A stretch of 64,000 bases of DNA, taken from positions 186,001-250,000 of the forward strand of contig NZ_WHNZ01000042.1 of NCBI RefSeq assembly GCF_013141725.1. Direction: 5' to 3'. The translations under genes and the position numbers were made by a program. Positions 27,420 through 35,565 of the stretch are shown in pieces. The DNA comes from Paenibacillus planticolens (lineage in GTDB: Bacteria; Bacillota; Bacilli; Paenibacillales; NBRC-103111). Within the stretch, counting starts at the first letter, position 1. Each line of letters opens with the position of its first letter. The notes beneath the pieces are model-generated. The model did no database searches and had not been told where the DNA came from. It worked only from the letters and a program-made list of their open reading frames with translations.

Positions 27420-28007
27420 ATGAAAATGCTGATCGTTTACACACATCCGAATCATCAGAGCCTAAGCTATGCGTTTTTGCAAGAGGTCGTTCGCGGGAGC
27501 AAAGAAAATGCTGAAATAGAAGAAGTGAAGATATTGGATCTATATGAAGAACAATATAATCCGATTCTGGTGTTTAACGAACATAAACGCAGGAGGGATA
27601 TGCATGCTGATCCTGAGCTTGCTAAATACAGGGAGCAGCTTATGTGGGCCGACAAAATTGTTTTTGTTTATCCGATCTGGTGGGGGCGTCCTCCGGCGAT
27701 GCTCATGGGGTATATAGACCGGATGTTTGCGTCGGGATTTGCGTATAAGGAGAAAGGTGGGATATTGCCGGAGGGACTTCTGAAGGGGAAGTCGGTGGTA
27801 TGTATTTCAAGTATGAAGGGGCCGGTCCATTATCCGTTGTTATGGCTGAATAACGCTCACAAAATATTAATGAGAAAAGCGCTGTTTAACTATGTGGGGA
27901 TTAAAAAAGTGAAGTTTTTTGAATTTGGCAGCATGGAGAGTCCAAGGGGAAAACATCAGCAAAAGCTGGAGAAAATATATCGCTATTTCAAGTCAATAGA
28001 CCGTTAA
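27420..28007 (+). CDS. Flavodoxin-fold NAD(P)H oxidoreductase (YwrO/KefF/MdaB-like)
   Basis: A 195-residue protein of the NAD(P)H dehydrogenase (quinone) family. FMN-binding signs are YTHPNHQSLSYAF at the N-terminus and FVYPIWWGRPPAMLMGYIDR at about residues 80-100. AAGGGG stands eight bases before ATG 27420. It lies downstream of two palindromes likely bound by the adjacent MarR protein, suggesting induction by quinones or other electrophiles. The physiological substrate is not known. Confidence 0.9.
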   Translation: MKMLIVYTHPNHQSLSYAFLQEVVRGSKENAEIEEVKILDLYEEQYNPILVFNEHKRRRDMHADPELAKYREQLMWADKIVFVYPIWWGRPPAMLMGYIDRMFASGFAYKEKGGILPEGLLKGKSVVCISSMKGPVHYPLLWLNNAHKILMRKALFNYVGIKKVKFFEFGSMESPRGKHQQKLEKIYRYFKSIDR

Positions 28008-28055
28008 CTAAGGACTTGCCGATACAAATCAATCTAGCCGGATAAATAGGATCTG

Positions 28056-28093
28056 AATATTCCTTTACAGCAATATTCCTTTTGTGGTATATT
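28056..28093 (+). promoter_or_regulatory. Promoter with 16-bp-spaced direct repeats before ArsR gene
   Basis: TTTACA (28064-28069) and TATATT (28088-28093) are 18 bases apart. The 11-base sequence AATATTCCTTT occurs twice, at 28056 and 28072, overlapping the -35 box and the spacer. This may be the ArsR binding site, although ArsR proteins normally bind inverted repeats. Confidence 0.5.
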
Positions 28094-28169
28094 AGGTTTA
28101 GCAAAGAGCTGCAACATACAAACTACAAAGACGAAAAGAAAGACGCGTACAATTACAGCAAGTGAACGG

Positions 28170-28505
28170 ATGATGACCATGAATATTAACGTCATGAGTG
28201 CCTTGGCAGAGCCTAACCGCATGCAGATTGTTGAGCTTTTGCGCGAAAGTCCCCTCACGGTAGGGGAAATCGCCGAACGGCTGCAGCTGCGCCAACCACA
28301 AGCATCCAAGCATTTGCGTGTTTTAAGTGAGGCCGGCCTCGTGGAGGCCGAGGTGGACGCGAATCGCCGGATTTACAGGCTGCGGCCGGATCCTTTTCAG
28401 GAGTTGGACGAATGGCTGGCGAACTACCGCGCCATCTGGGAGAAGAGGTTCGACAGGCTGGATGACTATCTGCAGAAGCTGCAGGGTAAGGACACTCAGA
28501 AGTGA
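28170..28505 (+). CDS. ArsR-family regulator
   Basis: A 111-residue winged-helix repressor with ALAEPNRMQIVELLRESPLT, recognition helix RQPQASKHLRVLSEAGLVEA and wing RRIYRLRPDP. No metal-binding ELCVCDL-type cysteines are present, so it is a non-metal member of the kind usually paired with AHSA1 proteins. Start could be 28170, 28173 or 28179 because ATGATGACCATG gives three candidates. The next gene, an AHSA1 protein, starts 54 bases after its stop. Confidence 0.92.
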   Translation: MMTMNINVMSALAEPNRMQIVELLRESPLTVGEIAERLQLRQPQASKHLRVLSEAGLVEAEVDANRRIYRLRPDPFQELDEWLANYRAIWEKRFDRLDDYLQKLQGKDTQK

Positions 28506-28559
28506 TTGCTGTGGCAAGAGGATTTTGACCAAATGGGTGAAATCGAGGAGGAAGTTAAA

Positions 28560-29069
28560 ATGACAAATCAAATGATATCCAAAGTAGAGGACAATGTACT
28601 TATCCTGGAGCGTGAATTCCAGGCCCCTCGCGAGCTAGTGTTCCAGGCGTTCACGCAGGCAGAGCATCTGAAGCATTGGTGGGGACCGAACGGTTGGACG
28701 CTTCCGGTATGCCATGTTGATTTCCGCGTAGGCGGGGTTTGGCATTATTGCATGAAATGCGAGGACAAAAACCAAGGCCATTTCTATGGTATGGAAGCTT
28801 GGGGCAAGGCTGTTTACCGCGAAATCGTCGTACCGGAAAAGATTGTTCTTGTGGATTATTTCTCCGATGCGGAAGGCAACGAGGCGGAAAATATGCCGGA
28901 AACAGTCGTAACGTTGACCTTTATCGAGACAGAAAACGGGACCAAGGTAGTTAACCGCGGGGAATATGCGTCGGCGGAAGGATTGCAACAGGTGATGGAT
29001 ATGGGCATGATGCAAGGCATTACAGAGACCTGGAACCGATTGGCCGAGCATCTGGAGTCGATCCAATAA
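28560..29069 (+). CDS. SRPBCC/AHSA1-domain protein
   Basis: A 169-residue protein of the activator-of-Hsp90 homology 1/polyketide-cyclase-like fold, with EREFQAPRELVFQAFT, HLKHWWGPNGWTLPV, and a terminal amphipathic helix. Such proteins bind hydrophobic ligands; ligands are rarely known. ATG 28560 has GAGGAGGAAG upstream; the longer frame from 28506 lacks one. It is the usual partner of ArsR regulators like the upstream gene and probably shares its promoter. Confidence 0.92.
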   Translation: MTNQMISKVEDNVLILEREFQAPRELVFQAFTQAEHLKHWWGPNGWTLPVCHVDFRVGGVWHYCMKCEDKNQGHFYGMEAWGKAVYREIVVPEKIVLVDYFSDAEGNEAENMPETVVTLTFIETENGTKVVNRGEYASAEGLQQVMDMGMMQGITETWNRLAEHLESIQ

Positions 29070-29106
29070 TAGAGGAAAGTAAATACGATAGAGGAGTGGA
29101 ATATCA

Positions 29107-29487
29107 ATGATTAATAAAATCGGTCAAATTATGTTGTATGTCAATAACCAAGATGAGGCTGTACAGTTTTGGACGGAAAAGGTTGGATTTAGCGTCATTT
29201 CTGAAGAAAATAACGGCCAAGGCATGAGATGGATTGAAATTGCTGCGACCCAAGGCGCGGAAACAAGTATCGTTCTGCACAATAAAGACTTCGTAGCTAA
29301 AATGTCGCCTGGATTAAATCTGGGAACGCCTTCTTTAATGTTTTTCACGGATAATCTCGATGTATTGTACAGCGACTTGTCCAATAAAAATGTCAAAGTC
29401 GGAGAGATTGTCACGATACCTTCCGGCAGAGTATTTAACTTTGCTGACGGTGAAGATAATTACTTTGCTGTGATAGAAAAGAAATAA
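29107..29487 (+). CDS. VOC-family (glyoxalase/bleomycin resistance-like) protein
   Basis: A 126-residue single vicinal-oxygen-chelate domain: IGQIMLYVNNQDEAVQFWTE, VGFSVISEENN and a C-terminal FNFADGEDNYFAVIE strand with a possible metal-ligand Glu. GAGGAG lies about ten bases before ATG 29107. Position 37 bases after the AHSA1 gene suggests one ArsR-controlled operon. The reaction is unknown; these proteins range from glyoxalases to antibiotic-binding proteins. Confidence 0.9.
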   Translation: MINKIGQIMLYVNNQDEAVQFWTEKVGFSVISEENNGQGMRWIEIAATQGAETSIVLHNKDFVAKMSPGLNLGTPSLMFFTDNLDVLYSDLSNKNVKVGEIVTIPSGRVFNFADGEDNYFAVIEKK

Positions 29488-29498
29488 ATACGATTTTA

Positions 29499-29531
29499 GG
29501 CGGCTGACAGCAATTGTCGGCCGCTTTTTTT
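29499..29531 (+). terminator. Intrinsic terminator after the ArsR/AHSA1/VOC operon
   Basis: GCGGCTGACA and TGTCGGCCGC form a 10-bp stem with one wobble, then seven Ts. Confidence 0.88.
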
Positions 29532-29646
29532 GATGGGCGGGATTCAGTCATATTAAAAATAAATGCTGTGGAGCATAGTCGGATCTTGTCTTGTCAACAT
29601 ATGATGACAAGAATAAGGATAACTATGATAAGGATGTGTGAGCAGG

Positions 29647-30096
29647 ATGAAACCATTGCATCGATCCAAAAGAAAATACGGACGACCCACGATCGCCGCT
29701 CAAGCCAAAGCTAATTTAGGAACACCGGTATGTGTAGTGCTCAAGGATGGTTCATACTATTATGGCGTTCTGAAAGAAGTGCAGACCAATCAAGTCATTC
29801 TTCAAGGGTTCAAAGGAAATAAAAAGCCATCAAAGAAAAGAAATAAATCTAAAGCCCATATATCGGGTTTAGGCGGTTTGCTTGGGCTGCTTGGAGGCGG
29901 AGGACTTGGAGGGCTTCTTGGAGGAGGTACTACGGGCGGATTGCTGGGTGGTGGTCTTGGTCTAGGTTCAGGTTCAGCCTCAGCCGCAAAACCGGCTGGA
30001 GGTGGCGGCTTTTTCAGTAACATAGGCAGCTTTATGAAGGTTGGGATGGGTGTAATTAAATTTATTATGCCATTAATGAAAAACTTTTCGTTTTAA
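29647..30096 (+). CDS. Basic, glycine-rich protein of unknown function, possible spore or cell-surface component
   Basis: A 149-residue protein. The first 20 residues are strongly basic, and residues about 25-50 (GTPVCVVLKDGSYYYGVLKE) form a small strand-rich unit resembling an Sm-like barrel edge. A Lys-rich stretch follows, then GLGGLL/LLGGG repeats at about 74-110 and a hydrophobic C-terminus. ATG 29647 or GTG 29638 may be the start; AAGGA at 29630 fits either poorly. I recognise no characterised family. Gly-rich tails of this sort occur in spore coat proteins, but that is an inference. Confidence 0.65.
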   Translation: MKPLHRSKRKYGRPTIAAQAKANLGTPVCVVLKDGSYYYGVLKEVQTNQVILQGFKGNKKPSKKRNKSKAHISGLGGLLGLLGGGGLGGLLGGGTTGGLLGGGLGLGSGSASAAKPAGGGGFFSNIGSFMKVGMGVIKFIMPLMKNFSF

Positions 30097-30122
30097 AAGA
30101 GTGGGCAGCGTAAGCAGAAATA

Positions 30123-30164
30123 ACAAAAAACAAGGCTGCCGCAGGGATATGTTCAGCAGCCTTG
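30123..30164 (-). terminator. Terminator between convergent genes
   Basis: CAAGGCTGC and GCAGCCTTG form a 9-bp stem. On the minus strand TTTTTTGTT follows at once, so it mainly serves the minus-strand membrane protein; it may also stop the plus-strand gene. Confidence 0.8.
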
Positions 30165-30183
30165 TTAATCATGCATTCACGGA

Positions 30184-31401
30184 TCAGCTCGTGCTAGTAA
30201 CAGCGATTAATGATTCTAACGATGTTTTGCATGCTTCAGCGTCTTGATGCACGGCACGAACTTGCCTCAATACTTTATCAATGGCATTGTCGACTTCCGT
30301 CCATTTTGTCTTGTTCATCGGTTTGAGCTTTGACTCGGCGTTGTCCCAGCTGTGCTCCAGATCATCAACGCGTGTTTTAGCCCCGGACATATCGCCTGCA
30401 TTCACAAGACTTAGTGTATCTTCCGCTATTTTCTTAAAGCTGGATAAATCACCTAGCGGCGAGGCTTGCACAGCAGGAACTGACTGTCCCGCCTGCGCCT
30501 GCGGTAAGGCATCTTGGAGACTGGCATGACGCCAATAGTAGCCTGATCCTGCCGCGAGCACTAGTACACTTACAACCACAGCAACTTGCCTGAAAATAGC
30601 ATAGCCTTTCATCTCAGTTGCTGCCTCTGTTGATGAGGCGACTAAATCCCGCTTGGTGACGGTAAGGAAAATGATGATGAACAGTATCGCTAAAAGGAAG
30701 ATTGCGCTTGTAATCGTTGCGCCCAAACCTAACCCGCCGAACTGCTGCGGTTGTGACAGCAAATCCCCGAGCGAAGCGCCCAAAGGCCGCGTCATGATAT
30801 AAATAATCCAGAATGCTAATACAGCATTAAGCCCAAAGCGCCGCGCGACTGTGAAGCAGGCAATAACTGCGAATACGATGATGCCCGTAACAAGGTAACC
30901 AAACCCGAGGCTCTCTGCCATGAGGTCTCCAGCTGCCGTACCCAGCGCAAATGTGAAAAGAATCGTTAACCAATAAAAAGCTTCTCTTCGCTTTGTGAAG
31001 ATGGAATGGATCGAGAGGGTTTTCTCTTTGGCATGCCATAAGACAAAGGTCAACATCAAGACGACACTGAAGACGGTCGTGCTCACTTCAAGAGATATTC
31101 CCATGTTATCCGTCAGATTGTCGGTCACTAAAGTACCGAAGATGCTGATCAAAACTACCGTCAACCAATAAATGCTCGGAGTATATTTCTTAGCCCTGAA
31201 TTGAAAGAAGAGCGCAACAAGTAATAAGACGCCCATTACAACGGAAGTGCCGGTCAGACCAAAACCAAGATTGACGTTAAGGAAATCAGCGGCTGTCTCA
31301 CCGACTGTGGTGCATAAGATTTTTATTATCCAGAAATAAATGGTTACCTCGGGAACTTTACTTAACATGGCGTTAGTATTGTTTGTTTTCATAGAATCCA
31401 T
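30184..31401 (-). CDS. Multi-pass membrane protein with four internal repeats (COG4705-like)
   Basis: A 405-residue protein. About ten membrane segments cover residues 15-290, followed by a single segment and a soluble C-terminal helical tail of about 110 residues with many charges. The membrane part contains four related units, such as YFWIIKILCTTVGETAADFL, YWLTVVLISIFGTLVTDNL and YWLTILFTFALGTAAGDLM, and WIIYIMTRPLGASLGDLL. ATG 31401 has AAGGAG eight bases upstream. It resembles uncharacterised COG4705 membrane proteins, whose function is not established. Confidence 0.8.
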   Translation of the reverse strand: MDSMKTNNTNAMLSKVPEVTIYFWIIKILCTTVGETAADFLNVNLGFGLTGTSVVMGVLLLVALFFQFRAKKYTPSIYWLTVVLISIFGTLVTDNLTDNMGISLEVSTTVFSVVLMLTFVLWHAKEKTLSIHSIFTKRREAFYWLTILFTFALGTAAGDLMAESLGFGYLVTGIIVFAVIACFTVARRFGLNAVLAFWIIYIMTRPLGASLGDLLSQPQQFGGLGLGATITSAIFLLAILFIIIFLTVTKRDLVASSTEAATEMKGYAIFRQVAVVVSVLVLAAGSGYYWRHASLQDALPQAQAGQSVPAVQASPLGDLSSFKKIAEDTLSLVNAGDMSGAKTRVDDLEHSWDNAESKLKPMNKTKWTEVDNAIDKVLRQVRAVHQDAEACKTSLESLIAVTSTS

Positions 31402-31617
31402 TTTCCCGCTCCTTTTCAAAAAGAAATTGTACGCTCGAACTTAGTTTACATGCCTAACATGAAAATATAATGAGAAGGATGTATGCCAACGCCTAGTATT
31501 TAAATATCTAGTATCGATGTAGTAATCCAAATGCTATAATGAGTTGAATTCCTAACAGAGGGATTCTATTGCATATAATAGATACATATCAAAGTGAGAG
31601 AAAGAAGTTGTATTAGT

Positions 31618-32430
31618 ATGAACCCAGTCATCAAGGCTGCTATCCTGCTTGCTTTAGTGGGCACCATGGGATGCGGCAAGACAGAGCTAGCGAAGACCGA
31701 TTTAATTTCATCAAACACGCCAATACCGCCGCCAATTAGCTCGAGTCCTTCTCAACCAGTGACGATGAATACAGGTAATTCGGTCGACGAACATGTGAGC
31801 GCAGCAGCGACAGTTATCCATAATGTGAAGAAGGACGGTCTGCGCCAAGTCGCTTTAACTTTTGATGACGGCCCCGATGATAAATATACGTCTCGCATTT
31901 TGGATATTTTAAAGAAGGAACAGGTGAAAGCGACTTTCTTCCTCATTGGGGAGCATGCGAAGCAGCATCCGCAGATGGTGAAAAGAATCGTAGATGAAGG
32001 GCACGCTGTCGGTAACCATTCTTGGGATCATCCCAATCTGGTCCAAGCGGATGCGGATAAAATCCGGAGTGAAATTACGTCCACGGACGACGAAATAAAA
32101 CGAATTACGGGCAAAGAACCTACGTTATTTCGAGCGCCCTATGGCGCGGTTTCTTCACCGGTCCTCGAAATAGCTTCGAGCACGGGACACCAATTGATTG
32201 GTTGGTCCGTCGATACGTTGGACTGGGATGGAAAAAGTGTTGTCGATATTTTAAGCAATGTCCGAAAAGAGGTTCGCCCTGGCGCTATCGTCTTGCAGCA
32301 TTCTGCAGGGGGGAAGAAGGGGAATCTAAACAACACGGTGGAGGCTTTGCCGCAAATCATCGCTTATTTGAAGCAAAAAGGATATGCCCTAGTAACGGTT
32401 CCAGAGCTAATTTCCGCTGATAAAAATTGA
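31618..32430 (+). CDS. Polysaccharide deacetylase (NodB domain) lipoprotein
   Basis: A 270-residue enzyme with a lipoprotein signal ending in TMGCG and a Ser/Pro-rich linker. The NodB motifs are complete: LTFDDGPDDKYTSRIL (catalytic base and metal Asp), GNHSWDHPNL (metal His pair), FRAPYGAVS, DTLDWDGK and IVLQHSAGG. It would remove N-acetyl groups from a wall polymer or peptidoglycan outside the membrane. ATG 31618 gives a normal signal; GTG 31594 is an alternative. No strong ribosome site is visible for either. Confidence 0.92.
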   Translation: MNPVIKAAILLALVGTMGCGKTELAKTDLISSNTPIPPPISSSPSQPVTMNTGNSVDEHVSAAATVIHNVKKDGLRQVALTFDDGPDDKYTSRILDILKKEQVKATFFLIGEHAKQHPQMVKRIVDEGHAVGNHSWDHPNLVQADADKIRSEITSTDDEIKRITGKEPTLFRAPYGAVSSPVLEIASSTGHQLIGWSVDTLDWDGKSVVDILSNVRKEVRPGAIVLQHSAGGKKGNLNNTVEALPQIIAYLKQKGYALVTVPELISADKN

Positions 32431-32449
32431 TTTTTTAGCTGCATTTACA

Positions 32450-32517
32450 AGAAGAGCGCCTCCTGCATGGTAGTTCATGGGTTATAAACCCACTACCATG
32501 TAAGAGGCGCTTTTTTA
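32450..32517 (+). terminator. Strong bidirectional terminator between convergent genes
   Basis: AAGAGCGCCTC and GAGGCGCTTTTTT enclose a second nested stem CATGGTAGT/ACTACCATG. The long double hairpin is followed by a T-run and sits between two convergent genes. Confidence 0.88.
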
Positions 32518-32523
32518 CCTATA

Positions 32524-33084
32524 TTAAAACGGTTTGATCATGTGATAAAATGTTTTTTTGTTAATGATTGTCTCTTTATCCGCACTATACCCTAACTTCT
32601 TATATAAAGAACAGGCACGCTCGTTGTATTGCTCTACGTTTAAGGCAATTTTACTGTAGCCGCGCTGAATCGCTTGCTGCTCGGCTGCTCGAATAAGTTC
32701 TGTGCCGAAGCCGCGACCGCCCGAAGCAGGAGATACAGCCAGTGCGTCGATATAATACTCGTCCTCGTCAGCTTCTTTGTCTAGCGTCAGATGGGGGTCA
32801 TTCTTCAATCGGCGCAGCTTGTCTCGTATAGGCTTATCTATTGCAGCGGCTTCGGAGCCGTGATAACACAAGATCATACCGGCGACTTGTCCGGCCTCTT
32901 CTTTCACCAATACGTTCGTGTAGCTGAAGCGATTGCCCTCTTGCCGGTAAAATTGTTGAAGCGTATCTAAGACTTCATCTTGGGTGGCAGCCCCTGTCAA
33001 TTGATAGCCGATATCCTGAATGGCATCAAATAACAGTTGTATGACTGCCGGGGCATCCTGCGGTTGTGCGTATCTGATACTCAT
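32524..33084 (-). CDS. GNAT N-acetyltransferase
   Basis: A 186-residue acetyltransferase. The acetyl-CoA loop is DALAVSPASGGRGFGTELIR at about 126-145, and the C-terminus has ALNVEQYNERACSLYKKLGY. ATG 33084 follows GGAGG at five bases, and a longer frame to 33141 has no such site. The substrate is unknown. It is convergent with the deacetylase gene and they share a terminator. Confidence 0.92.
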   Translation of the reverse strand: MSIRYAQPQDAPAVIQLLFDAIQDIGYQLTGAATQDEVLDTLQQFYRQEGNRFSYTNVLVKEEAGQVAGMILCYHGSEAAAIDKPIRDKLRRLKNDPHLTLDKEADEDEYYIDALAVSPASGGRGFGTELIRAAEQQAIQRGYSKIALNVEQYNERACSLYKKLGYSADKETIINKKTFYHMIKPF

Positions 33085-33287
33085 AGGTCCTCCGTAATCC
33101 AATCGTGTAGTGTTGTGCTCAAGTAAAAACGCTGTCCTCAATGTAGCCTATAAATAACGAAATTACAAATGCTGACACTCGCTTTGGATTAAAATTTTTT
33201 CGTTTAAAGGGCCTGTTTAGGTATCCGTTCATGCAAATCCGCCTTGACCCGAATAAAGTAACGTAGAATCGAGGAGGCGATTGGAAA

Positions 33288-34742
33288 ATGCCGGTTAAAA
33301 ATGGAAGCCAATACATGGATCGGATTAACAAGAACTTGCCTGAAGTCTGGATAGCAGGCGAGCAAGTGAAAGGGGCTATATCGGAGCATAAGGCCTTCAA
33401 GGGGCTTATGGCGACTCAAGCATCTATGTATGATATGCAGCAGGAAGACAAATGGAAAGCTAAAATGAACTATTCCTCACCTCTGAGCGGTGAACCGGTT
33501 GGACTTTCCTTTCTGCAGCCGAAGTCGAAGCAGGATCTGGCCTTTAGAAGAACGATGATGCAGGCTTGGGCATACACCCATAACGGCTTTTTGGGCCGTG
33601 CCCCCGATTATATGAACACAGCCCTGATGGCGTTTTCTGCCGCAGCGGGTCTGTTGGAGGAGGAAAATCCGCAATATGCTTCAAATTTGAGGCATTATTA
33701 CGAATATTGCCGTGAGAATGACATCACGCTGTCGCATGTGTTTATTCAACCGAAAGCGGGTAGAGTTCCGGCTGCCTTTTTAAAATTTTTCGAAGAACCG
33801 GCAGCAGCCCGCATTATGGATAAGAATAAGGACGGTATCGTCGTCCGTGGAGCGTTTCTGTTAGATACGCAGGGGGCCACCTCAGACGAAATCCTCGTTT
33901 TGCCTACGCCGTATTCCTCAGAATACGAGGGGGAGAATCCCTACGCATTTGCATTCGCAGTGCCGAGCAATCTTCCCGGAATCCGGTTCGTTTGCAGGGA
34001 GAGCTTCGTAGGCGGCGATTCCGTTTATAATTATCCCCTTAGCTCTCGGTATGAGGAGATGGATACGCTGGTCATTTTCGATGACGCGCTTGTTCCATGG
34101 GATCGGGTATTTGTATGCGGGGATGAGAGCATGGTGATCCGGATGTTCGATGAAAGTCATTTTCATACGCATGCCAGCTCACAAATTATGTGTAAAAATA
34201 TTGCCAAAACGGAGTTTTTGCTGGGAACCATCGAAATGATGGTGGAGTCGACGGGAATGGGCGGCCATGGATATGTCATCGAGAAGATGACGGAGGTCAT
34301 TATCGCGTTGGAGACACTCAAGGCGCTGCAGATTGCAGCTGAGAAAGGTGCTTCCCACGACCGATGGGGCAGTATGCTGCCCAACAAGAAACCATTCCTT
34401 GCCGCCAATGCTTATTTCCCGAAAATATACCCCCGGATGATTGAAATCATCCAATTGCTTGGCGCAAGCGGCTTGATCATGATCCCGGACGAGAAAGATT
34501 TTGACACCGAAATCAACGCCCAGTTGAATCGTTATCTAAAAGGCATAGGCCTGAATGCGAAGGAGAATGTGCAGTTGTCGAGACTGGCGTGGGAACTGAG
34601 CGTTAGCGCATTCGGGGGCAGGCAGACGGTCTACGAGCGATTCTTTTTTGGCAATTCCGCGACTGTGAACGGCCGATTATATCAGGGGTACTCTCAAGGG
34701 AGGGAAACTCTTAAGCAACGGGTCAAAGACTTTTTATCCTAA
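33288..34742 (+). CDS. 4-hydroxyphenylacetate 3-monooxygenase (HpaB/PvcC family) oxygenase component
   Basis: A 484-residue flavin-dependent oxygenase. Signs of the family are the N-terminal GSQYMDRINKNLPEVWIAGE, the TLSHVFIQPKAGR region, DALVPWDRVFVCGDE near residue 265, and the C-terminal helical domain. GAGGAGGCG lies just before ATG 33288. Members hydroxylate phenolic compounds using reduced FAD from a separate reductase. No reductase (HpaC) or downstream catechol enzyme is in the window, so the substrate is uncertain; related proteins also act in antibiotic or pyoverdine-type pathways. Confidence 0.88.
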   Translation: MPVKNGSQYMDRINKNLPEVWIAGEQVKGAISEHKAFKGLMATQASMYDMQQEDKWKAKMNYSSPLSGEPVGLSFLQPKSKQDLAFRRTMMQAWAYTHNGFLGRAPDYMNTALMAFSAAAGLLEEENPQYASNLRHYYEYCRENDITLSHVFIQPKAGRVPAAFLKFFEEPAAARIMDKNKDGIVVRGAFLLDTQGATSDEILVLPTPYSSEYEGENPYAFAFAVPSNLPGIRFVCRESFVGGDSVYNYPLSSRYEEMDTLVIFDDALVPWDRVFVCGDESMVIRMFDESHFHTHASSQIMCKNIAKTEFLLGTIEMMVESTGMGGHGYVIEKMTEVIIALETLKALQIAAEKGASHDRWGSMLPNKKPFLAANAYFPKIYPRMIEIIQLLGASGLIMIPDEKDFDTEINAQLNRYLKGIGLNAKENVQLSRLAWELSVSAFGGRQTVYERFFFGNSATVNGRLYQGYSQGRETLKQRVKDFLS

Positions 34743-34857
34743 GCCGATTAACCTTGAATCTATCTGGAAAGGTGTATCTTTTTCTTGGATGATTGGGGTG
34801 GCCAACTATGCTACTATTATATTTATATTCTGATTTGATCAGCAAGGGGACCATCCA

Positions 34858-35385
34858 ATGAAGCCAGATATTGAAAGTTTAGCTGCTGTATGTGAAAAGT
34901 TTGAGCAAATGGGCATTTCTTATTCTTTAGGTGGAAGTGGTTTATTGCTAAGCTTGGGTTTAGTGAATTCTGTTCGGGATTGGGACGTGATGACGGAGGC
35001 GCCTAAAGATAGGGCACTGAAGGCTTTACAGAACTATGAAGTAGAAGAAATTACAAGTGGGGACTATCCATTTGGAAGTGAATATAAACTATTCATTGGA
35101 AATGTGAATCCTCAAGTGGAAGTGTTAGGTTGCTTCTCCATTTATTCTGATAAAGGTCTTTGCAGAATGCCCAGTATTCCACTTTCCAGATGGAACGGTA
35201 TTCAGGTAGGCAGCCCTGAAGTATGGTATGTTGCGTATGCTTTAATGGACCGTATGGATAAGGCAGCTTTATTGCTTTCATTTTTGAAAGAAACCGGAGC
35301 AAATAAAGAAATTCTTGGAAAGCTTATGAATGAACCGCTTCCTCACGCAATTTTACAAGAAATCGAATCTCTTAATCAAATTTGA
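34858..35385 (+). CDS. Nucleotidyltransferase-fold protein of unknown target
   Basis: A 175-residue protein. YSLGGSGLLLSLGLVNSVRDWDV has the GGS helix and the DWD acidic pair of the nucleotidyltransferase superfamily, and NPQVEVLG could supply the third acidic residue. Such small proteins include aminoglycoside adenylyltransferases and toxins, but no specific match is evident. AAGGGG stands eight bases upstream. It is a single-gene unit with its own terminator. Confidence 0.72.
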   Translation: MKPDIESLAAVCEKFEQMGISYSLGGSGLLLSLGLVNSVRDWDVMTEAPKDRALKALQNYEVEEITSGDYPFGSEYKLFIGNVNPQVEVLGCFSIYSDKGLCRMPSIPLSRWNGIQVGSPEVWYVAYALMDRMDKAALLLSFLKETGANKEILGKLMNEPLPHAILQEIESLNQI

Positions 35386-35409
35386 CCCCATATCAATGAT
35401 AGAGCCGGG

Positions 35410-35443
35410 GGACCCTCAGCCTGCTGCTGACGGTCTCTTTTTG
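35410..35443 (+). terminator. Intrinsic terminator
   Basis: GACC-CT-CAGC and GCTG-AC-GGTC pair around CTGCT, followed by TCTTTTTG. Confidence 0.7.
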
Positions 35444-35565
35444 CGAATAATATTTGGCTTGACAATATCAACGTATGTTATCATGTTAACAAGCTATGAA
35501 TAAGTTATGAACTAAGCTACTACTTGGAGGGAACTATCATTAATAACGTCGTCCTGAATGATGCA

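Noticed and set aside
28034..28313. Minus-strand frames opposite the start of the ArsR gene
   Set aside because: They are shadows of the ArsR coding region, which has clear helix-turn-helix motifs and a promoter upstream.
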